A stretch of DNA of 58,512 bases from 66-474 sp050738155 (GTDB lineage: Bacteria > Pseudomonadota > Gammaproteobacteria > Xanthomonadales > Rhodanobacteraceae). Below are positions 8,320 to 17,360 of the stretch, one piece after another. A program made the position numbers and the translations under genes. Position 1 is the first letter of the stretch. Every line of letters begins with the position of its first letter. The DNA lies in NCBI GenBank assembly GCA_050738155.1, contig JBOHYW010000003.1, forward strand, positions 1-58,512. The letters are read 5' to 3'. The notes beneath the pieces are model-generated. The model had not been told where the DNA came from. It ran no database searches and saw nothing but the letters and a program-made list of their open reading frames with translations.

Positions 8320-9298
8320 GCACCAGTACGAACGCGTCCTCAAGCTGCACGGCATCTTCAAGTCGCACCGGCGGCCAGTCGAAGTGCAGCGCCTGCGCGA
8401 CGAGTTGGGATGTTCGCGCGCCACCCTGTATCGCGACATCGCGTTCCTGCGTGATGCCCTGGGCGCGCCGCTGGACAGCGATCCGGAAGGGCGCGGTTAC
8501 GCCTATGCCGAAGGCGAGGGCGAACGTTTCGAGTTGCCGGGTCTATGGCTGACCAGCGAAGAGTTGTCGGCGCTGATGGCGCTGGAAGCATTGGTCACGC
8601 GCTCGGACCCTGGCGTACTGGCGGATGCCTTGGCGCCGTTCCGCACGCGCGTCGAAAAATTGTTGAACGAGCAAGCTGGCACCCGCACGCAGCCGCTGGA
8701 CCGCATCCGGGTGATTCCATGGGGCTCGCGCAAACTCAACCAGCAGACGTTTCGCACGGTGGCCGGGGCATTGCTGGCGCGCCGGCAACTGAAATTCCGC
8801 TATCGGGCGCGCACTACCGGTGCCGACAGCGTGCGCCACGTATCACCGCAACGGCTGACGCATTACCGCGACAACTGGTACCTCGATGCATGGGACCACG
8901 ATCGCGAGGCGTTGCGCAGTTTCGCGGTGGACCGCATCGGTGCGCCCGAGACGCTCGACGAAGTCGCCGTCGATCGCGCCGACAAGGAACTGGATGACAC
9001 CCTGGCGTCGAGCTACGGCATTTTTGCCGGGACACCCAAGGCGTGGGCGACGATCAGGTTCTCGGCGCGTGCCGCGCGTTGGGTCGCCGACGAGCACTGG
9101 CATTCGCTGCAGGAAGGCCGCTGGCTCGACGACGGGCGCTACGAATTGAAGGTGCCGTACTCCCAGTCGCGCGAGCTGGTGATGGACATCCTGCGCTATG
9201 GCCCGGATGCGGAAGTGGTATCGCCGCAATCCTTGCGCGAAGAAATTCGCATCATGCACAAGCTCGCACTGGACGAGTACGAGCATGGGAAGTCGTGA
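8318..9298 (+). CDS. YafY-type HTH/WYL transcriptional regulator
   Basis: 326 residues. The N-terminal HTH_11/DeoR-like winged helix (about residues 3-58; LRDELGCSRATLYRDIAFLRDALG) is followed by a WYL domain (about 140-230; LTHYRDNWYLDAWDHDREALRSFAVDRI) and a C-terminal WCX segment. WYL proteins sense ligands, often nucleotides or DNA-damage-linked signals, and act as repressors or activators. The stop overlaps the GTG start of the patatin-like gene (GTGA), so the two form a coupled operon. GTTGACA direct repeats just upstream suggest self-control. Confidence 0.88.
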   Translation: MHQYERVLKLHGIFKSHRRPVEVQRLRDELGCSRATLYRDIAFLRDALGAPLDSDPEGRGYAYAEGEGERFELPGLWLTSEELSALMALEALVTRSDPGVLADALAPFRTRVEKLLNEQAGTRTQPLDRIRVIPWGSRKLNQQTFRTVAGALLARRQLKFRYRARTTGADSVRHVSPQRLTHYRDNWYLDAWDHDREALRSFAVDRIGAPETLDEVAVDRADKELDDTLASSYGIFAGTPKAWATIRFSARAARWVADEHWHSLQEGRWLDDGRYELKVPYSQSRELVMDILRYGPDAEVVSPQSLREEIRIMHKLALDEYEHGKS

Positions 9299-10236
9299 AC
9301 GACGCACAGCCCTTGGTGACGATTGACAGCAACAAACCAACCGTCGCGCTGGCGCTGGGTACCGGCGGCGCGCGCGGGCTCGCGCACATCGGTGCGATCG
9401 AAGCCATCGAAGCGGCCGGATTCCGCATCACCGCGGTATCCGGCAGTTCGATGGGCGCACTGATCGGCGGCATTTACGCGGCGGGCAAGCTGGACGTGTA
9501 TCGTGACTGGGTATGCGCGTTGCAGAAGATGGACGTGTTGAAACTGGTCGACTGGACGTTGTCCGGCGCCGGCTTGATCAAGGGCGAGCGCATCATCGGG
9601 GTGCTGCGCGAACTGATCGGCGAGATCGACATCGAGGAACTGCCGATTCCGTTCACCGCGGTCGCGACCGACCTCGACCGCGAACGCGAGGTTTGGCTGA
9701 ACCGCGGTTCGTTGTTCGAAGCCATCCGTGCTTCGATTGCGATCCCGACCGTCTTCCGCCCGCATCCGCTCAACGGCCATCGGCTGGTCGATGGTGGCCT
9801 GATGAATCCGTTGCCGCTGACGCCGCTGCTGCAGTCGCCCGGCGACTACACCATCGCGGTCAACGTCAACGGGCCGATCGAAGTGTTGCAGGCGACGCGC
9901 CGGCCGGTGCAGGCCAAATCGCGGAGCGGGTTGCGCGGCAAGATCGCGGCGTTCGTCAAGCGCACCATCGGCAATCATGAGGGCCAGCAAGCCGAACCCG
10001 GCTGGATGGATACGCTGACCCAATCGCTGGACCTGATGCAGGAAAACCTCACCAGCTTCCGGCTCGCAGCTGATCGGCCGGACCTCGTGGTCGAAGTGCC
10101 ACGCAATGCGAGCGCGGTATACGAGTTCTACCGCGCGTCGGAATTGATCGAGTTGGGTCGCGCACGCGCTGAATATGCGTTGCGCGCCTGGCAGCCGCCA
10201 AGGTCATGCGCAAAGTCAGGCTTGCCTTTACCTTGA
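9295..10236 (+). CDS. Patatin-like phospholipase (RssA family)
   Basis: 313-residue soluble lipid acyl hydrolase. The oxyanion-hole motif is GTGGARGLAHIG (residues 22-33), the nucleophile elbow is G50-S-S52-M-G54, and the catalytic aspartate is in VDGGLMNPLP, giving the patatin Ser-Asp dyad. There is no signal peptide, so it is probably cytosolic or peripheral. The GTG start is chosen because it overlaps the WYL gene stop by four bases and directly precedes the conserved domain. The 3' end overlaps the convergent ferritin-like gene by nine bases. Substrate unknown. Confidence 0.85.
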   Translation: MNDAQPLVTIDSNKPTVALALGTGGARGLAHIGAIEAIEAAGFRITAVSGSSMGALIGGIYAAGKLDVYRDWVCALQKMDVLKLVDWTLSGAGLIKGERIIGVLRELIGEIDIEELPIPFTAVATDLDREREVWLNRGSLFEAIRASIAIPTVFRPHPLNGHRLVDGGLMNPLPLTPLLQSPGDYTIAVNVNGPIEVLQATRRPVQAKSRSGLRGKIAAFVKRTIGNHEGQQAEPGWMDTLTQSLDLMQENLTSFRLAADRPDLVVEVPRNASAVYEFYRASELIELGRARAEYALRAWQPPRSCAKSGLPLP

Positions 10237-10812
10237 TTTTGCTGGACGTGGCTTGGCAGGTTCGCCCTTATGGCCGAGTTGCTCGAGCAGGGTGTTCATG
10301 TCCTCGGCGTGCTCTTCTTCCATCGCCAGGATCTCTTCCATCATCCGTCGCGTGGTGGGATCGTCGTTGCCGAGATAGCGGATCATCTCGCTGTAGGTTT
10401 CGATCGCGATGCGCTCGGCGACCAGGTTTTCCTTGATCATGTCGACCAGATCGTCGCCCTCGACGTACTCGGAATGACTGCGTGTCAACAAGCCTTCCGG
10501 CGACAGGTTCGGCGCGCCCTCGAGCTGGGTGATGCGCTCCGAAATCTGGTCGGCATGGCCCTGTTCCTCGTTGGCGTGCTCAAGAAACTCGTTGGCAACG
10601 CTCTTGGCATTGATGCCGGAGGCCATGAAATAGTGGTACTTGTAGCGCAGCACGCACACGATTTCGGTGGCCAGCGCCTCGTTGAGCAGCTTCAGCACCG
10701 TCTTGCGGTCGGCCTTGTAGCTATCCGTGATCGCGCCCTTGTGCATCTGTTCGCGCGCGCGTTTGCGAATGGTCTGAATATCTGAGAGGAACGGTTGGTT
10801 CTTGGTGGCCAT
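10228..10812 (-). CDS. Ferritin-like (bacterioferritin/Dps-type) di-iron protein
   Basis: 194-residue four-helix-bundle protein. Di-iron ligand signatures recur: NEALATE, FLEHANEEQGH, ENLVAERIAIETY and EEILAMEEEHAED, the E...ExxH...E...ExxH pattern. The N-terminal extension (MATKNQPFLSDIQTIRKRAREQMHKG) is basic, and the C terminus is Lys/Pro-rich. It resembles the bacterioferritin/Dps-like proteins that detoxify Fe(II) and peroxide. It is not the heme Bfr encoded at 25.0 kb. AAGGAG lies 8 bases before the start. It is convergent with the patatin gene. No regulator site was recognised upstream. Confidence 0.8.
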   Translation of the reverse strand: MATKNQPFLSDIQTIRKRAREQMHKGAITDSYKADRKTVLKLLNEALATEIVCVLRYKYHYFMASGINAKSVANEFLEHANEEQGHADQISERITQLEGAPNLSPEGLLTRSHSEYVEGDDLVDMIKENLVAERIAIETYSEMIRYLGNDDPTTRRMMEEILAMEEEHAEDMNTLLEQLGHKGEPAKPRPAKSR

Positions 10813-10970
10813 CTTGACGACTCCTTCGTACGTGTCTGCTTCGCTGGCAAGGGCGCCAGTGTACCGCTATGGTCTTAACTTCTGCCATAACAACATTTCC
10901 ATCGTGGTGATTGGCGTCGACAATCAAGCACGACAGTGCATTTTCTGCCTTGCTTACGCAACATGGTCAA

Positions 10971-12830
10971 TCAAATCGTTTCGTGCAGTCTCTTGTGCGA
11001 ACAGAATTCCGCGCGCATGATCGTGTCGGAGACTCTCTCCAAGCACGGGAGAATCTCGTGCTCGCGTTTCCGCCATTTTTCACGGTCGGGCGCAGATACC
11101 GTATGGCTTGCCAACGGCAATTCAGAACCCAGTGTCCGATCCCAGTCAATGTCGAGATCGGCGCACAGCCTGCGGACTTCGTCATCCGGGTTTGCCGTGA
11201 ATCGATCATAGCGCACTGTGCACCAACAGTCCGCCGGAAGGGCAGACAGATCATCCAGCAACATCTCGGTGATCGTCCGCCACTGCACGGCAACTATTTC
11301 GGGCAATGGCTTACCGATAAGGTCGCGCCAACCGGGTATGAGGGTCATTGACCACGGCAGTCCCCTCCAGTCAGGCAATTGCGGGTAGGTTCTGAATCCT
11401 CCTGATTCCCATGCTTCCATCATGCTCGCGAGTACCTGTTTGGGATCGCGATACAGGTAAATGAACCGTGCGTCGGGAAATACTTTGGTGAAAAATGGAG
11501 TGCGCAGAGCATTCTTGGGCGTCTTTTCCAGTAGACGGATGCGGCCAGATACCTTTTGTCCGTTTCGATCGAAGGCGCGCCGGCGGTATCGTTCGCGCAG
11601 AGCCGCAATGATCTGGGGCGTGGCATCGGGCGCATCAAGCCGATTGGACTCGTAATCGCGCGCGGCCGCACCGAGCATTCCAAAAGCGGTGTTGCCCTCG
11701 ATGATGCCATGGCTTTCGCCGCCGATCGTGCACACATTGCGGCCCAATGCCAATGTTTCGAAAAGCAGCGACGAACCCGAGCGCGGCGGCGACACGATGA
11801 ATACCGGGCAATCGAATTCGTAATCTGCCGAAGCGCCAACTGCTTTGACATGCGCCGCTGCACGCGTGCGCTCTTCACTGGCATCGGCGGTGCCCAATTC
11901 GGATGCTGCCTGGCCAAGCAATCCATTGAATGCAGATGTCAGTTGCACGTGGTTTCGTAATGAAACTTCGCCGCCAAGGCGTCGCATGCGCGCAAGAAAT
12001 TCATCCAGCAAACTCCGGAACCCGGGCAGGCCTTCTGGATTCGAGCCATGCTGGAACCAGAGCGTCCGCCATTCCATCACGAATTCATTCGCGCAATGCC
12101 GGACCACGGGCAACAACGGGTGTTCCTCGCACTCTCCGAGCAGGAATTTCACGTGTTCACGCAATTCCCAATAGCTCATCGGAGACATCAAATTGACGGA
12201 CTCGAACATCAGCCCGTCCGTAGATTTGTCCGCGTCGGGCGAAACGTAGCCGGGATTCCATTCATCTGCCGAATTCGCGTGCTGGCGCCCGGCATTGATC
12301 AGCCTTCCGAGTACCGCGCTGCCTACCGTGTCCACCACCAGATGAACGCGATCGCGGCCAGAAGCATTGGTCACGCGATGCAACCGCCAGGTGTCAAAAA
12401 TCCAACACTCGCCCGCGCGCATGTGAACCTGCGCAGCGTCGCAGAAGAACTGCACGGAAGGATCGGTCGTGATGGGAATGTGTACCCGCACCCGTTCGTT
12501 CCAGTAATGGTTGGTGTCGACGTGGGGATCGACTTCGGCACCGGGCGCAAGGCGCATCAGTCGCACGCGCCCCACTACGACGCCCAGGCTGCCGAGCGCC
12601 TGGAGCAAATAGGGGCAGCGTTCCAGCGAGGGCGTCGATCGCATCGCGCCTTGCAATGCGTCACCATGCGCTGGATCACCCCCGACAGCTACCAGTGGCA
12701 GCGCCGTATTGCCTGGAAGGCCACTGGGGTGCGGTTGCCACAGATTCTCTTCCAGTGCATTGACCTCCGCGGCAAGCGCGTCTGCATCGAACAGCAGCGG
12801 CAGTTGGATGAACGGGACGGGGAGTTTCAC
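10971..12830 (-). CDS. Asp/Asn beta-hydroxylase-sulfotransferase fusion protein
   Basis: 619 residues. N-terminal domain (1-~215) belongs to the aspartyl/asparaginyl beta-hydroxylase (cupin-like, 2-oxoglutarate/Fe(II)) family: H103-V-D105 and H151 are candidate metal ligands and an Arg in SGRDRVHLV (~159-161) may anchor 2OG. A helical linker (~215-335) leads to a sulfotransferase domain with the PAPS 5'-phosphosulfate loop PPRSGSSLL (348-356) and the 3'-phosphate motif YLYRDPKQVLAS (~460). The fusion suggests a protein or peptide hydroxylated and then sulfated, or two linked modifications. The gene overlaps its hydroxylase paralogue by four bases (ATGA). No signal peptide. The substrate is not evident in the neighbourhood. 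Confidence 0.8.
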   Translation of the reverse strand: MKLPVPFIQLPLLFDADALAAEVNALEENLWQPHPSGLPGNTALPLVAVGGDPAHGDALQGAMRSTPSLERCPYLLQALGSLGVVVGRVRLMRLAPGAEVDPHVDTNHYWNERVRVHIPITTDPSVQFFCDAAQVHMRAGECWIFDTWRLHRVTNASGRDRVHLVVDTVGSAVLGRLINAGRQHANSADEWNPGYVSPDADKSTDGLMFESVNLMSPMSYWELREHVKFLLGECEEHPLLPVVRHCANEFVMEWRTLWFQHGSNPEGLPGFRSLLDEFLARMRRLGGEVSLRNHVQLTSAFNGLLGQAASELGTADASEERTRAAAHVKAVGASADYEFDCPVFIVSPPRSGSSLLFETLALGRNVCTIGGESHGIIEGNTAFGMLGAAARDYESNRLDAPDATPQIIAALRERYRRRAFDRNGQKVSGRIRLLEKTPKNALRTPFFTKVFPDARFIYLYRDPKQVLASMMEAWESGGFRTYPQLPDWRGLPWSMTLIPGWRDLIGKPLPEIVAVQWRTITEMLLDDLSALPADCWCTVRYDRFTANPDDEVRRLCADLDIDWDRTLGSELPLASHTVSAPDREKWRKREHEILPCLERVSDTIMRAEFCSHKRLHETI

Positions 12831-13828
12831 GGCAATGCTTCTTGACCAACTTGGGCCGATGTGCGTGCCTCATCACCCGACGGGCGATCTCGTCGATCGG
12901 CCAAGGCTACGCCGAGAACCATCGAGCGTAGCGTATTCATGAACCCCATACCGTTGACCAATCGCAACGGCACTGCGTGCGCTTGCATGTTTTCAATAAA
13001 CGCATTCAAGGCTTCACGATAAGCAGGCCAGCCCTCACGGTTTTCCCCGTAGCGCGCCCACAACGCCTGCCAGCCAACGACAAAGCGCGCAGCCTGCCGT
13101 TGCACGACGGCAAGCTGCGGATGTGGTTCGACGTGATCAAGGATGAACTGGACGTGGTTGCGCAGTTCCCAAGGCGTCATCACTTGCGGCACGTTGATTG
13201 ACTCGAAAACAAGGTTCGCGGTCGTTCCCCCGTCGCCGTTGAATTCCTCTGCATGCCAACCATTGAAAGCACCGCGACCGGGAGTCCGGCCCCGTTCGGC
13301 AAGCTCCCAGAACGCACCGCTCCCCACTGTGTCCGCAACCAGATGGATGCGATCTTGCGCGACCGGATTGATGACGCGGTGCGGGCGCCAGGTATCGAAA
13401 ATCCAGCATTCCCCTGCGGCCATGTTCACCTCGGCTTCCCCGCAGGCAAAGCGCACTTCCGGGTGCGTCAGGATCGGCACATGCACACGTACCCGATCGC
13501 GCCAGTAATAGTTGATGTCCGCGTGCGGAGTGACCTCGGCACCGGCCGTGAGCTTCATCAACCGCGTGCGCCCCCACACGGCACCCAGGCGTGCCAGAAC
13601 GTCGTGCAGGTAGGGACAGCACCGCAGGTATTCCGTTGGCCGCATCGGGCCAGCAATCGCATCACTTCCGGGATCGCCATCGACCGAGATCAACGGCAGG
13701 GCGAAATTGCCCGGGTACTTCTGGGGGTGTTCACGCCATGCGGGGTCGCCCAGCATGGCTACCTCTCCGGCCAGCCTTGCAGCATCGAATCGAATCGGCA
13801 ATTGAACGAAAGGAACCTGCAATTGCAT
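12827..13828 (-). CDS. Aspartyl/asparaginyl beta-hydroxylase family protein
   Basis: 333 residues, clearly paralogous to the N-terminal half of the adjacent fusion (shared opening VPFxQLPxxFDAxxLAxEV and motifs RVRVHxPI, AGECWIFDTWRxHRV). Predicted Fe(II)/2-oxoglutarate site: H102-A-D104, H150 and R160. The C-terminal third (~215-333) is helical and matches the linker of the fusion (TPWELRNHVQFILDHVEPHPQLAVV) but lacks the sulfotransferase. It starts 7 bp after thiC, but thiC lies upstream on the same strand with its own riboswitch, so read-through from the thiC transcript is possible. Start MQLQ at 13828 is preferred over a longer frame overlapping thiC. Confidence 0.8.
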   Translation of the reverse strand: MQLQVPFVQLPIRFDAARLAGEVAMLGDPAWREHPQKYPGNFALPLISVDGDPGSDAIAGPMRPTEYLRCCPYLHDVLARLGAVWGRTRLMKLTAGAEVTPHADINYYWRDRVRVHVPILTHPEVRFACGEAEVNMAAGECWIFDTWRPHRVINPVAQDRIHLVADTVGSGAFWELAERGRTPGRGAFNGWHAEEFNGDGGTTANLVFESINVPQVMTPWELRNHVQFILDHVEPHPQLAVVQRQAARFVVGWQALWARYGENREGWPAYREALNAFIENMQAHAVPLRLVNGMGFMNTLRSMVLGVALADRRDRPSGDEARTSAQVGQEALP

Positions 13829-13835
13829 GAAGCTC

Positions 13836-15713
13836 TCACCCTCGCCGATATAGATGATTGCCGGAGCCGCGGAATTCCGCGGCTTTTTCGGCCATGCCTT
13901 CGTCCAGCGCCACGAAAGCCTCAACGCCATGTTCGCGCGCGTAGTCGCGTACGTCCTGGGTGATCTTCATCGAGCAGAATTTCGGGCCGCACATGGAGCA
14001 GAAATGCGCGGTCTTGGCGGCATCCTTGGGCAGGGTTTCGTCGTGGAATTCCTTGGCCTTGTCGGGATCCAGCCCTAGGTTGAACTGGTCTTCCCAGCGA
14101 AATTCGAAACGCGCCTTGGACAGCGCATTGTCGCGCGCCTGCGCACCCGGATGGCCCTTGCCGAGGTCGGCCGCGTGCGCGGCGATCTTGTAGGCGACGA
14201 TACCTTCGCGCACGTCGTTCTTGTCAGGCAGCCCCAGGTGTTCCTTGGGCGTCACGTAGCACAGCATCGCGGTGCCGTACCAGCCGATCATCGCGGCACC
14301 GATCGCGCTGGTGATGTGGTCGTAGCCCGGTGCGATGTCGGTGGTCAGCGGCCCCAGCGTGTAGAACGGCGCCTCGTGACACTTCTCGAGTTGCCGCTCC
14401 ATGTTTTCCTTGATCAGGTGCATCGGCACGTGGCCGGGACCCTCGATCATCACCTGCACGTCGTGCTGCCAGGCGATGTCGGTCAGTTCACCCAACGTGT
14501 CGAGTTCGGCGAATTGCGCTTCATCGTTGGCGTCGGCGATGCAGCCGGGGCGCAGGCCGTCGCCCAGACTGAAAGCCGCGTCGTAGGCTTTCATGATTTC
14601 GCACATTTCCTCGAAATGCGTGTAGAGGAACGATTCCTTGTGGTGCGCGAGACACCACTTGGCCATGATCGAACCGCCGCGCGACACGATGCCGGTGACG
14701 CGCTTGGCGGTCAGGGGCACGAAGCGCAGCAGCACGCCGGCATGGATCGTGAAGTAGTCCACGCCCTGCTCGGCCTGCTCGATCAGGGTGTCGCGAAACA
14801 ATTCCCAAGTGAGTTCTTCGGCGTCGCCGCCGACTTTTTCCAGCGCCTGGTAGATCGGCACCGTGCCGATCGGCACCGGCGAATTGCGCATGATCCATTC
14901 GCGCGTTTCGTGGATGTACTTGCCGGTGGAAAGATCCATCACGGTGTCGCCGCCCCAGCGGATCGACCACACCATTTTTTCGACTTCTTCGGCAATGGAG
15001 GACGTCACGGCGGACGTGCCGATGTTGGCGTTGATCTTGGTGAGGAAGTTGCGGCCGATGATCATCGGCTCGGTTTCGGGATGGTTGATGTTGCACGGGA
15101 TGATCGCGCGACCGCGGGCAACTTCGTCGCGCACGAATTCCGGCGTGATTTCGCGCGGAATCGCGGCACCGAAGGATTGGCCGGGGTGCTGCGTGGCGAG
15201 CGCGCTGCCACGGATCGCCTCAAGTTTCTGATTTTCCCGGATCGCGATGAACTCCATCTCCGGCGTCACGATGCCACGCCGCGCATAGTGCATCTGCGTC
15301 ACGTTGGCGCCGGCCTTGGCACGACGCGGCTTCGGCAGGCTCGGGAAGCGTACGCTGGCGAGCAGTTCCGCCTCGGCGTGGCGACGTGCGAACTCGGAGG
15401 TGCGGTTGGCCAGCAGCTCGGTGTCGTCGCGAGCCTCTATCCATTTTGCGCGCAGCGGCAGGAGGCCGGCGACGAGGTCGGGCGTGAATGCGGGGTCGGT
15501 GTAGGGTCCCGAGGTGTCGTACACCGTGAATGGCGCGTTGGCCTCGGTGCCGAACATCGCCGGCGTATCGGTGAGCACGATTTCGCGCATCGGCACGCGG
15601 ATGTCGTCGCGACTGCCGGTGGCGTAAGTCTTGCGCGAGCCGCGGATCGGCGACGTGACGGTTTCAGAAAGCTGCTGCGCTTCGCGCAGGAGTTCGGAGG
15701 GTTGTGCGTTCAT
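13836..15713 (-). CDS. thiC: Phosphomethylpyrimidine synthase
   Basis: 625-residue radical-SAM enzyme converting aminoimidazole ribotide to HMP-phosphate in thiamine biosynthesis. It shows the ThiC signatures MHYARRGIVTPEMEF, INANIGTSAV, IEGPGHVPMHLIKENME and the C-terminal CSMCGPKFCSM (Cx2Cx4C) that ligates the [4Fe-4S] cluster. Length is normal for the bacterial enzyme. Start chosen at 15713 (MNAQ); an ATG three codons upstream (15722) is possible but has poorer spacing to GGA. A TPP riboswitch lies in the leader, so expression should fall when thiamine pyrophosphate is abundant. Confidence 0.97.
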   Translation of the reverse strand: MNAQPSELLREAQQLSETVTSPIRGSRKTYATGSRDDIRVPMREIVLTDTPAMFGTEANAPFTVYDTSGPYTDPAFTPDLVAGLLPLRAKWIEARDDTELLANRTSEFARRHAEAELLASVRFPSLPKPRRAKAGANVTQMHYARRGIVTPEMEFIAIRENQKLEAIRGSALATQHPGQSFGAAIPREITPEFVRDEVARGRAIIPCNINHPETEPMIIGRNFLTKINANIGTSAVTSSIAEEVEKMVWSIRWGGDTVMDLSTGKYIHETREWIMRNSPVPIGTVPIYQALEKVGGDAEELTWELFRDTLIEQAEQGVDYFTIHAGVLLRFVPLTAKRVTGIVSRGGSIMAKWCLAHHKESFLYTHFEEMCEIMKAYDAAFSLGDGLRPGCIADANDEAQFAELDTLGELTDIAWQHDVQVMIEGPGHVPMHLIKENMERQLEKCHEAPFYTLGPLTTDIAPGYDHITSAIGAAMIGWYGTAMLCYVTPKEHLGLPDKNDVREGIVAYKIAAHAADLGKGHPGAQARDNALSKARFEFRWEDQFNLGLDPDKAKEFHDETLPKDAAKTAHFCSMCGPKFCSMKITQDVRDYAREHGVEAFVALDEGMAEKAAEFRGSGNHLYRRG

Positions 15714-15788
15714 CGGCGTCATTCCGGTTCAGGAAAGGTGTCTGAATACGGGCGGCGCCGGGCGGCACGAACAGACGCCGTGTCGCGA

Positions 15789-15866
15789 AGCTCCCTACAC
15801 CGGTGCGAACCGGATCAGGTTCGAAGGGTCTGTCTCAGCTTGCGCGTGACGCCAAGCACCCCCGCT
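15789..15866 (-). promoter_or_regulatory. TPP riboswitch (THI element)
   Basis: Read on the minus strand, the segment contains the conserved blocks GGGGTGCTTGGC, GCTGAGA, ACCCTTCGAACCTGATCCGG and GCACCGGTGTAGGGAG in correct order, about 75 bp before thiC. It binds thiamine pyrophosphate and represses thiC expression. Confidence 0.95.
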
Positions 15867-15943
15867 TCATCGGTCCATTGAAGCATGTTTGGGTTGCGAT
15901 GGCGAATACGAACGAATGCAAGGGGATGCCCAGTTTGAAAATA

Positions 15944-16040
15944 CCGTTCGTCCCAAGCAGACAAGAAGCGCTGAGGTCGAAGGACATTGGCTTAACGCTT
16001 CGACTTCGCGTCCTTCGGACGCTACGCTCAGCGCGAACGG
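15944..16040. repeat. GTCGAAG-type intergenic repeat (copy 2)
   Basis: Begins CCGTTCG and ends CTCAGCGCGAACGG, with GAGGTCGAAGGAC and CTTCGACTTCGCG inside. Same family as at 8125, 30719 and 34649. It lies upstream of the TPP riboswitch within the 611-bp thiC-tetR gap. Confidence 0.75.
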
Positions 16041-16125
16041 CTATTCGTAATTCGAAACAAAGATCCTGACCGAATGAATGCGCCAGCAGTGGTCATTCAA
16101 AAGCGGCTGTGGATGCTCGGTCGGA

Positions 16126-16345
16126 GCGGCTGTTGTGAATAGTCAGGACAGGAAGTCCGTTCTGGTGTAGCCGTGATTACGGAATTCGGCTCAGTGCGGC
16201 GTTTGGCGAGGCCGCCATCATGGATGATGGCAAGAACGCGCGAAAAGTCAGGCCACGGATGGCCGCTCTGACACGGCCCGGTTCGCAGCCGCTGGGTTGG
16301 CGGTGGAATTCACCGAAGCCGCCATCATGGATGATGGCAAGAATA
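16126..16345 (+). repeat. Array of NGGA-loop hairpins (composite repeat, copy 1)
   Basis: Four short stem-loops read on the plus strand: GGAC-AGGAA-GTCC (16146-16158), GCCATCA-TGGA-TGATGGC (16214-16231 and again 16321-16338) and GGCCA-CGGA-TGGCC (16251-16264). All expose GGA in the loop. The second array near 22.73 kb shares the leader GCTGTTGTGAA(A/T)AGTCAG. The last hairpin supplies the tetR stop codon on the other strand. Confidence 0.75.
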
Positions 16346-16972
16346 AGCGTAAGCCCTCAGGAACATGTCCACGGTCGCTTCCAGATGGGCTTCGATTTCC
16401 TCGCGGGTCGGCTGGCCGCACCCGAATACGACGCGCGAATGATGCTGGCCCTTGAGCAGACAGAAGAACTGGCTGGCGGCGCGATGGGTATCGGCGATGT
16501 CGAGTTGATGCGCGGCGACTTGCTTGTCGAGCATGCTCGCAAGCGTGGCCTGCACCTGCACCGGGCCGGTTTCCCAGAACAACTTGGCGAGTTTGGGCGA
16601 TTGCTGCGCGCTTGCGATCAGGGTGCGATGCAGGCCCAGCGCGCTTTCGCTCATGATCAGCGCGAAGAACGCGCGCGCGACGCCAAGCAACTGCCCGCGC
16701 ACCGGCGCGTTCAAGTCCACCTCGAACAGTGCGCGAGGCAGCATGCCATCGCATTTGCAGCGCACGGTCTCGATGAACAGGGATTCCTTGCCGCCGAAGT
16801 GGCTGTACACGGTGAGCTTGGAAACCCCGGCTTCGGCCGCCACCGCATCCATGCTGGTACCTTCGAAGCCGTGTTGCGGAAACAGCCGTTTCGCTGCCTC
16901 CAGGATCGCGGCGCGTTTTTCCAGGTCTTTCGGCCGGCCGGGTCCGGTGCAGCATTTGGGCGAGGCGTTCAT
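16325..16972 (-). CDS. TetR/AcrR family transcriptional regulator
   Basis: 215 residues. The N-terminal HTH (about 15-60) reads AAILEAAKRLFPQHGFEGTS...AGVSKLTVYSHFGGKESLF, a canonical TetR DNA-binding domain. The C-terminal ligand domain resembles the AefR-like TetR_C family. A longer open frame continues upstream to 17119, but MNASPKCCTG at 16972 is the natural start. The last residues (SCHHP) and the stop are encoded within a repeated hairpin, so the original C terminus may have been replaced. It is divergent from the pcm-tolC genes, and paired direct repeats between them are likely its operator. Control of itself, and possibly of the TolC-type channel, is inferred. Confidence 0.88.
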   Translation of the reverse strand: MNASPKCCTGPGRPKDLEKRAAILEAAKRLFPQHGFEGTSMDAVAAEAGVSKLTVYSHFGGKESLFIETVRCKCDGMLPRALFEVDLNAPVRGQLLGVARAFFALIMSESALGLHRTLIASAQQSPKLAKLFWETGPVQVQATLASMLDKQVAAHQLDIADTHRAASQFFCLLKGQHHSRVVFGCGQPTREEIEAHLEATVDMFLRAYAYSCHHP

Positions 16973-16996
16973 GGGATGAGGGGTATTTTCATCGGC

Positions 16997-17037
16997 GTTG
17001 CGGGATATGTGTCGTGACGTTGCAGGATACGTGTCGT
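16997..17037. promoter_or_regulatory. Direct-repeat operator candidate upstream of tetR
   Basis: GTTGCGGGATATGTGTCGT (16997-17015) and GTTGCAGGATACGTGTCGT (17019-17037) are 19-bp direct repeats differing at two positions and spaced 22 bp, about two helical turns. They start 25 bp upstream of the tetR start. The rest of the 388-bp tetR-pcm gap holds only short palindromes around 17090-17130 (GTCCGGCGGAC, GTCCGCGGAC). Confidence 0.55.
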
Positions 17038-17360
17038 TATTATACGCGTTGGTACAAATTTGCCCGAAGCAAGGCGGGCCTGCCGTGTCCGGCGTGTCCG
17101 GCGGACTGTCCGCGGACACCTGCCGCTTGCAGGTGGTTGCCGTATCTTGTTGAGGGCAAAAGAATTAATTTCAAGTCCTGGTTGGCGCGCAACTTGCTTT
17201 CACTAGACTTGCAGGGGCGGATGACCACCGTCACGCCAGCGTGGTGACTTCCGGCACTTCGTTCGCGCCGGGGCAACCGGCAGGCTGCGCAAGCCGCCCG
17301 AGAGGTCTGCCGCGCGACCGAACTTTTAGCGATTTTGAACTGGATGGAACGGCAACAAGC

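Noticed and set aside
14151..15881. 576-codon plus-strand frame antisense to thiC
   Set aside because: GC-rich shadow frame; thiC on the other strand is certain.
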